In this document: positions 38,779 through 45,290 of the stretch, in pieces
Layout of the letters: each line of letters begins with the position of its first letter
Numbering within the stretch: the stretch's first letter is position 1
Source of the DNA: Planctomycetaceae bacterium
Lineage (GTDB): Bacteria > Planctomycetota > PLA2
DNA: 45,290 bases
Assembly (NCBI GenBank): GCA_011525755.1
Contig: WYBS01000078.1
Location: forward strand, 1-45,290
Direction of reading: 5' to 3'
Translations under genes and position numbers: made by a program
The notes under the pieces: model-generated
What the model saw: the letters and a program-made list of their open reading frames with translations, nothing else
What the model was told of the DNA's origin: nothing
Databases searched by the model: none

Positions 38779-38807
38779 TTGACGGAGCCTCCGCGTTCTC
38801 CTAGGAT
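38779..38807 (+). promoter_or_regulatory. Candidate dnaA promoter
   Basis: TTGACG (38779-38784, 5 of 6) and TAGGAT (38802-38807, 4 of 6) are separated by exactly 17 bases. The transcript would have a leader of about 208 bases before the dnaA ATG at 39022. The leader (38814-39021) holds no convincing gene; it ends in a hairpin against the ribosome-binding site. Confidence 0.5.
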
Positions 38808-38989
38808 GCGCGCCACGCGGTGAGGGTCGCGTAGACGAAGAAGAGAAGAACGGCCGAGCGCAGCCGGGCTCCCCGAAGAGAGGGCAACGGGAAGCCCGAC
38901 GGCGCGCGGCGAAGGGCCGGGGCCAAGCGCGGAGAGCGACAGCACTCCACCGCGTGTCGCACCTGCTCTTTCTGGCTGGCACACATGCT

Positions 38990-39013
38990 GCGCGCGCTAG
39001 TCGCGCGCGGAGG
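38990..39013 (+). promoter_or_regulatory. Hairpin abutting the dnaA ribosome-binding site
   Basis: GCGCGCG (38990-38996) pairs with CGCGCGC (39002-39008) around loop CTAGT: a perfect 7-base GC stem. The dnaA ribosome-binding site GGAGG follows directly (39009-39013). A stable stem there could control how much DnaA is made. Confidence 0.45.
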
Positions 39014-39021
39014 ACGAACGG

Positions 39022-40401
39022 ATGTCCGAGTCCGTCCCCGACAGGAGCGCCTGGGAGCGCATCGCGACGATCCTTCGGCGCGCTGTGCCGCGGCAGCAGT
39101 TCGAGACGTGGTTCCGCGGAATGGCGCTCGTCTCGCTCACGCCCGACCGCGCCGAGCTGACCGTCCCGAACAACTTCCTCCGGGAGTGGATCCTGCGGAA
39201 GTACTTCGGCGTCCTGCGCCGCGCGCTGCGCGAGGTGTCGGGCGGCGACCCCGAGGTGGAGATCCGGATCGGCGACGAGGAGAGGCCGCCTGCCGTGGCC
39301 GGGGCCGGCGAGGCGCCCGTCGCCTCCCCGGTGCGCCCCCCCTCCCCGCGCCCCTCCCCCACCCTCGCCTACGGCGAGAGCGACGTCGTCCTGAACCCGC
39401 ACTACACCTTCGACAACTTCATCCCCGGGCCGAGCAACAACTTCCCGTACGCGGCGGCGCTCGCGGTCGCTGACAGCCCGGGGAAGTCGTACAACCCGCT
39501 CTTCCTCCACGGCTCGGTCGGCCTCGGCAAGACCCACCTCCTCCAGGCGATCTGCCACCGCCTGATGGAGCGCCGGCCGGACATGAGGATCCTCTACCTG
39601 TCGTGCGAGAGCTTCACGAATCACTTCGTGACCGCCGTCGCGAATGGCGAGCTCGACAGCTTCCGGTTCCGGTATCGGCACGTGGACGTCCTCCTGATCG
39701 ACGACATCCACTTCCTCGCGAACCGGGAGCGGACGCAGGAGGAGTTCTTCCACACCTTCAACACGCTCTACAACGCGAACAAGCAGATCATCCTCTCGTC
39801 CGACTCGAACCCCGCCGAGATCCCCACGATCGAGGAGCGGCTCGTCTCCCGGTTCAAGTGGGGAGTGGTCGCGAAGATCGACCTGCCCGTCTACGAGACC
39901 CGCGTGGCGATCATCGACAGGAAGGCCCGCTTCCACGGCGCCGTGTTCCCCGACGAGGTCGTGAAGTTCCTCGCCGAGAACATCCGGAGCAACATCCGGG
40001 AGATCGAGGGGGCCGTGAACAAGGTCGCCGTCCTCGCGAGCATCCAGGGGAGGCCCGTCGACCTCGACCTCGCGCGCGAGGCCCTGCGCGACCTCCTGCC
40101 TCCTCCGAGCTCGCGCGTCTCCGTGGACGGCATCGTCCGCACGGTGGCCGAGCACTTCGGCGTGCCGGTCAAGGACCTCATGGGGAAGCGCCGCAGCAAG
40201 TCGATCGCCTTCCCCCGCCAGGTCTGCATGTTCCTCGCCCGCCGCCTCACGTCCCACTCGCTCGAGGAGATCGGCGGCTACTTCGGCGGCCGCGACCACA
40301 CGACCGTCATGTACGCCTACGACAAGATCCGTCGCGAAGCCGAGGACGACGTCGAGCTCGCCGACACGCTCGAGAAGCTCAAGCTGAAGGTCACATCGTG
40401 A
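39022..40401 (+). CDS. dnaA: Chromosomal replication initiator DnaA
   Basis: A 459-residue AAA initiator. Domain I (residues 1-80: SAWERIATILRRAVPRQQFETWFRGM, PNNFLREWILRKYF) is followed by a Pro-rich linker to about 115. Domain III starts at YTFDNFIPGPSNNFPYAAALAVAD, with Walker A HGSVGLGKTHLL, Walker B DVLLIDDIHFL, sensor ILSSDSNPAEIPTIEERLVSRFKWG and the arginine box. Domain IV has AEHFGVPVKDLMGKRRSKSIAFPRQVCMFLARRLT and the DNA-contact signature GGRDHTTVMYAYDKI. Walker A has GSVG instead of the usual GGVG. GGAGG lies 8 bases before the ATG. Confidence 0.98.
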   Translation: MSESVPDRSAWERIATILRRAVPRQQFETWFRGMALVSLTPDRAELTVPNNFLREWILRKYFGVLRRALREVSGGDPEVEIRIGDEERPPAVAGAGEAPVASPVRPPSPRPSPTLAYGESDVVLNPHYTFDNFIPGPSNNFPYAAALAVADSPGKSYNPLFLHGSVGLGKTHLLQAICHRLMERRPDMRILYLSCESFTNHFVTAVANGELDSFRFRYRHVDVLLIDDIHFLANRERTQEEFFHTFNTLYNANKQIILSSDSNPAEIPTIEERLVSRFKWGVVAKIDLPVYETRVAIIDRKARFHGAVFPDEVVKFLAENIRSNIREIEGAVNKVAVLASIQGRPVDLDLAREALRDLLPPPSSRVSVDGIVRTVAEHFGVPVKDLMGKRRSKSIAFPRQVCMFLARRLTSHSLEEIGGYFGGRDHTTVMYAYDKIRREAEDDVELADTLEKLKLKVTS

Positions 40402-40661
40402 AGCGCTCGTTCGTGGAAAACCCGGGGACCGCCGGTGCCCTCCTGTTGATGGCCCTAGGCCCCGCGCCCTCTCCCCTTCGTTTCCCTCTCCTCTCCACCT
40501 GCTGCCGGCTCTTCCTCTCCGGTCTTTCGTGGGGTCCCCCGGCCGCCCGAACCCCTTGCGGGCACGCGGTTTCCGTTCGCTCGCGCGCCGTTCTCCACAA
40601 AGGGGCGTCCCCCATACGGAGATGATGAGCTTCTATATCTAAAGAAGAAAGGTCGTAAGCC
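40402..40661 (+). other. dnaA-dnaN intergenic region, candidate origin unwinding site
   Basis: A 260-base gap without a gene. From 40467 to about 40530 the plus strand is strongly pyrimidine-rich (C/T runs). At 40591-40599 TTCTCCACA is one mismatch from the DnaA box TTATCCACA. After a GC spacer containing GGGGCGTCCCC (40602-40612) comes GATGATGAG (40621-40629), reminiscent of DnaA-trio repeats, then an AT-rich stretch (40631-40650). GAAAGG at 40646-40651 is the dnaN ribosome-binding site. No cluster of DnaA boxes is visible. Confidence 0.35.
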
Positions 40662-41768
40662 ATGCGGATCACCGTGAACAGGGCGAGGTTCTTCGAGGTC
40701 ACCACCCTCGTGGGCCAGGCCGTCGCATCGAAGAGCACGAAGAAGGTCTTCGAGTGCCTGCGCCTCACGGCGAAGGGGGGGACGCTTGAGGTAGCGGGGA
40801 CCGACCTCGAGGTCGCCATCCGCTACCGCCTGGCGGAGGACATCGAGGTGAAGCAGGAGGGAGAGGCGGTCGTCCCCGCGGCTCTCCTCGCGAACGTCCT
40901 GCGCGAGGTGGGGGACGAGAGGATCACCCTCGCGGTCGCGAAGCAGAAGCTGGGCCTCGAGACCGACGGCGGCTTCTTCGAGATCGAGTGCGTCGATCCC
41001 GCGGAGTACCCGGAGATCCCCGGCTTCCCCGCGGCGGAGGCGTGGCAGGTCGAAGCGACGGATCTCCAGGATCTCGTGAGGAAGACCGCCTTCGCAGCGG
41101 GCAAGGAGGCGGCCAGGTTCGTCCTCAACGGGGTGAGGGTCCTCGCGGAAGGCGGGGCGCTGCGCTTCATTGCCACGGACGGGAGGAGGCTGGCGACGCT
41201 TGCGAGGCCGGTGAAGCGGCGGAACGGAGCGGAGGGGAAGCCGGTGTCGGCCATCGTGGGAGTCAAGGGGCTGCACCACTTCGAGAGGCTCGCGGCCGCG
41301 GCAGGAGGCGAGGTGGAGTTCGCGGTGGCCGACCGCTTCGTGGCGGTGAGGACGCCGTCCGCGGAGGTGGTCGCGCGCGTGATGGAGGGCGTCTTCCCGG
41401 AGCACGACCAGATCATCCCGAAGGACTGCCCGAACGAGGCGAAGCTCCCGGTAGGCATGTTCGCGTCGAAGCTCAGGCAGGCGAGGCAGTTCGCATCGCT
41501 GGAGACGCAGTCGGTGGCGCTCCGTTTCCACGCAGGCGAGCTGGCGATCGCGGCGGCGGGAGGAGAAGGACGCGCCGACGTCCGGCTCGGGATCGAGTAC
41601 GGAGGGTCGGAGGAGAAGATCGGGTTCAACCCGGGGTTCCTGCTCGACGCGCTGAAGGTCGTGGAGGGAGAGAACGTGACCTTCGCGTTCAAGAACGCGA
41701 GCGGCGCGGCGAAGCTCCTGGACGACGGAGGGTTCGTCTACGTGGTCATGCCGGTCCTTCTCGAGTGA
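40662..41768 (+). CDS. dnaN: DNA polymerase III beta sliding clamp
   Basis: A 368-residue clamp of usual length. The three repeated clamp domains are visible: MRITVNRARFFEVTTLVGQAV to about 120, then LQDLVRKTAFAAGKEAARFVLNGVRVLAEGGALRFIATDGRRLA, then GMFASKLRQARQFASLETQSVALRFHAGEL, ending with FAFKNASGAAKLLDDGGFVYVVMPVLLE. This C-terminal edge is the binding cleft for polymerase and other partners. GAAAGG precedes the ATG. The stop overlaps the next gene by 4 bases. Confidence 0.97.
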   Translation: MRITVNRARFFEVTTLVGQAVASKSTKKVFECLRLTAKGGTLEVAGTDLEVAIRYRLAEDIEVKQEGEAVVPAALLANVLREVGDERITLAVAKQKLGLETDGGFFEIECVDPAEYPEIPGFPAAEAWQVEATDLQDLVRKTAFAAGKEAARFVLNGVRVLAEGGALRFIATDGRRLATLARPVKRRNGAEGKPVSAIVGVKGLHHFERLAAAAGGEVEFAVADRFVAVRTPSAEVVARVMEGVFPEHDQIIPKDCPNEAKLPVGMFASKLRQARQFASLETQSVALRFHAGELAIAAAGGEGRADVRLGIEYGGSEEKIGFNPGFLLDALKVVEGENVTFAFKNASGAAKLLDDGGFVYVVMPVLLE

Positions 41769-42085
41769 GGAAGCCCAAGCGAGAGGGCGAGCCCCTCCCC
41801 ATCCAGGAGCTCGTGCCGTCGATCCTGCGGGGTATGAAAGGGCCGGCCGGCGGCCCCTTGGACCGGCTCCGCAAGGCGTGGGCCGAGATCCTGGGGCCCG
41901 AGGCGGCAGCTAGGACCCGGGTGGCGTCCTTCACCGACGGGAACGTGAGGGTGGAGGTCGCCTCGGCGGCGCTGAAGCACGACCTCGTGACGTTCCGGGC
42001 CAAGGAGGTCATGGGCGCCCTTCGGGAGAGGCTCCCGGATCTCTCGGTGCGGGCCGTCTCCTACAGGGTCGCGGCACTCCGGTAG
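41765..42085 (+). CDS. dciA: DciA-like (DUF721) replicative helicase operator
   Basis: A 106-residue protein with GTG start 41765, overlapping dnaN by 4 bases. The DUF721 pattern is visible: LVPSILRGMKGPAGGPLDRLRKAWAEILGPEAAARTRVASFTDGNVRVEVASAALKHDLVTFRAKEVMGALRERLPDLSVRAVSYRVA. DciA helps load the replicative helicase in bacteria that lack DnaC/DnaI. It takes the place between dnaN and gyrB where recF is often found; no recF is in the window. Confidence 0.85.
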   Translation: MRKPKREGEPLPIQELVPSILRGMKGPAGGPLDRLRKAWAEILGPEAAARTRVASFTDGNVRVEVASAALKHDLVTFRAKEVMGALRERLPDLSVRAVSYRVAALR

Positions 42086-42146
42086 GGGGGGGCGAGGGGC
42101 CGCGTCCGGACCCCCGCGAAGAAGGGACGGGGGTGCGGCGGCGGGG

Positions 42147-42152
42147 TACAAT
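42147..42152 (+). promoter_or_regulatory. Candidate -10 element TACAAT for gyrB
   Basis: TACAAT (5 of 6) lies in the 151-base dciA-gyrB gap, giving a leader of about 80 bases. No -35 is found. The leader includes the bipartite motif at 42208-42235 immediately before the ATG. Confidence 0.4.
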
Positions 42153-42207
42153 TGACGACTTCGATCGCCGGGGGGAGAGCCCGCCGGGAGAAGCGGCGAA
42201 GAGCGCC

Positions 42208-44657
<2,450 letters not shown>

Positions 44658-44673
44658 CGGCCCGGGAAGGGGA

Positions 44674-44685
44674 GGGGCTCCGGGG
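44674..44685 (+). repeat. G-run repeat GGGGCTCCGGGG after gyrB
   Basis: Seventeen bases after the gyrB stop. It shares 21 identical bases with the element after the ketosynthase operon (minus strand, around 15606-15617). Confidence 0.4.
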
Positions 44686-44699
44686 AGGGATCTCCCTCC
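44684..44699 (+). terminator. Hairpin and G-run element after gyrB
   Basis: GGAGGG (44684-44689) and CCCTCC (44694-44699) pair around loop ATCT, 27 bases after the gyrB stop. It overlaps a GGGGCTCCGGGG element at 44674-44685. No T-run follows. The rest of 44700-44788 shows no gene. Confidence 0.4.
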
Positions 44700-44788
44700 A
44701 GGAGCCGGCCCCGCGGAGTGCCCCCAAGGGCGAGAAAGGGGGGGCCACTCAACTCCGGCCCCCCCGAGGCCGATGGTTCCTCAGGCCC

Positions 44789-45290
44789 ATGACCCACTAC
44801 GACCGAATCAAGCGGAAGCGGCTCGGCGACGTCCTCGTGGACGAGGGGCTCGCGACGGAGGAGACCGTCATCGCGGCGCTTCAGGAGCAGCAGCGGACGG
44901 GAGCCCTCCTCTCGGAGATCCTCCTCCGGCAGCGCCAGGTGGGGGAGCACGACCTCGCCCGCGCGATCGTCGAGCACTACCAGGTGCCCTACATCGACCT
45001 CAAGAGCTACATGGTCCACAAGGACCTCCTGAAGGAGGTGCCGCCCGCGCTCCTCAGCCGCGCGGGGGTGGTGCCGCTCGACCGCTACGCGAAGCAGATG
45101 TGCTTCGCGTGCCAGGAGATCCCGACCAAGGAGGTCGTGGACGAGCTCAGGAAGATCGCCCCGGGCGGGATCTACTTCTACGTCGCGTCCGCAGTCGACA
45201 TCCGGAAGGCCCTCGAGGACTACGCGCCGTCCGCGAAGCCCGCCGCCGCGCCGGCGAAGGCGGCGGTCGCGGCGAAGGCGCCCGCGGCGA
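44789..45290 (+). CDS. MshEN/GspE N-terminal-domain protein (3' end outside window)
   Basis: An open frame from ATG 44789 to the window edge (167 codons). The first 140 residues form the helical and mixed domain seen at the N-terminus of type II secretion / type IV pilus ATPases: RLGDVLVDEGLATEETVIAALQEQQRTGALLSEILLRQRQVGEHDLARAIVEHYQVPYIDL, then LLKEVPPALLSRAGVVPLDRYAKQMCFACQE. In some homologues this domain binds cyclic di-GMP. After about residue 145 comes an Ala/Pro/Lys-rich tail. Whether an ATPase domain follows is not visible; stand-alone versions exist. Confidence 0.8.
   Translation, partial: MTHYDRIKRKRLGDVLVDEGLATEETVIAALQEQQRTGALLSEILLRQRQVGEHDLARAIVEHYQVPYIDLKSYMVHKDLLKEVPPALLSRAGVVPLDRYAKQMCFACQEIPTKEVVDELRKIAPGGIYFYVASAVDIRKALEDYAPSAKPAAAPAKAAVAAKAPAA

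Noticed and set aside
38730-38986. Two short minus-strand frames upstream of dnaA, one with a hydrophobic end
   Set aside because: No ribosome-binding site, no recognisable family, and they overlap the dnaA promoter and leader. Neither looks like rpmH.
38759-40661. Search for a classical oriC with clustered DnaA boxes
   Set aside because: No TTATCCACA or TGTGGATAA cluster found; only single near-matches, so no origin is claimed beyond the tentative unwinding element.

Overview
The window is very GC-rich (about 70% by eye), with strong G/C third-position codon use, many GTG starts and many 4-base stop/start overlaps (GTGA, ATGA), so most genes sit in translationally coupled operons. It is a chromosomal, origin-proximal region of a Gram-negative-type bacterium: it has an outer-membrane efflux factor, lipoproteins, FtsH, and dnaA-dnaN-dciA-gyrB. 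I cannot assign a phylum from sequence alone. High GC, a SUMF1-type protein, an unusual acyl carrier protein/ketosynthase cluster and bacillithiol genes would fit a planctomycete-, acidobacterium- or myxococcus-like lineage; that is inference.

Layout. 1-6200 (minus): five-gene operon for an outer-membrane factor, a membrane-fusion protein, an ABC ATPase, a MacB-type permease and a secreted carboxypeptidase-regulatory-like protein (cut by the window edge). 6316-6979 (minus): VapBC-type toxin-antitoxin. 7034-9277 (minus): fused flavin monooxygenase/old-yellow-enzyme protein. 9302-9610: hairpin-rich gap. 9611-10992 (minus): methyltransferase and small membrane protein. 11080-12909 (plus): FtsH, converging on a large polytopic membrane protein (12891-15542). 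15638-19479 (minus): dehydratase, long acyl carrier protein, degenerate hotdog protein and two ketosynthases. 19619-20839 (minus): SUMF1-domain protein. 21093-24152 (plus): acyl-CoA dehydrogenase, lipoprotein, membrane-anchored cyclophilin. 24316-25182 (minus): parB without parA, with a parS-like palindrome upstream. 25284-27004 (plus): acylphosphatase, ABC-2-like membrane protein, phosphoesterase. 27052-29282 (minus): unknown exported protein and HemW. 29307-30050 (plus): lipoprotein. 30084-37555 (minus): aminotransferase, PabA/TrpG, PyrF, methyltransferase, BshC, BshB, BshA and a sigma-70 factor. 37640 onward (plus): cysteine desulfurase, dnaA, dnaN, dciA, gyrB and the start of a MshEN-domain protein.

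The most interesting signals are not genes. (1) About eleven first genes have a TANNNT-like -10 hexamer only 5-9 bases before the start codon and no visible -35, which predicts widespread leaderless mRNAs. (2) A directional bipartite motif, CGTAACYC-N15-TTTAC, recurs at exact spacing, including directly in front of gyrB. (3) The 12-mer GGGGCTCCGGGG occurs seven times, and close variants sit in several gene-end gaps. (4) A perfect 24-base palindrome resembling a widened parS lies in front of parB. (5) The dnaA-dnaN gap has the layout of a DnaA-box / GC spacer / DnaA-trio unwinding site. Gene-level highlights are a complete bacillithiol pathway and a small acyl-chain cluster with an ACP carrying a long insertion and a hotdog protein that lost its catalytic histidine.
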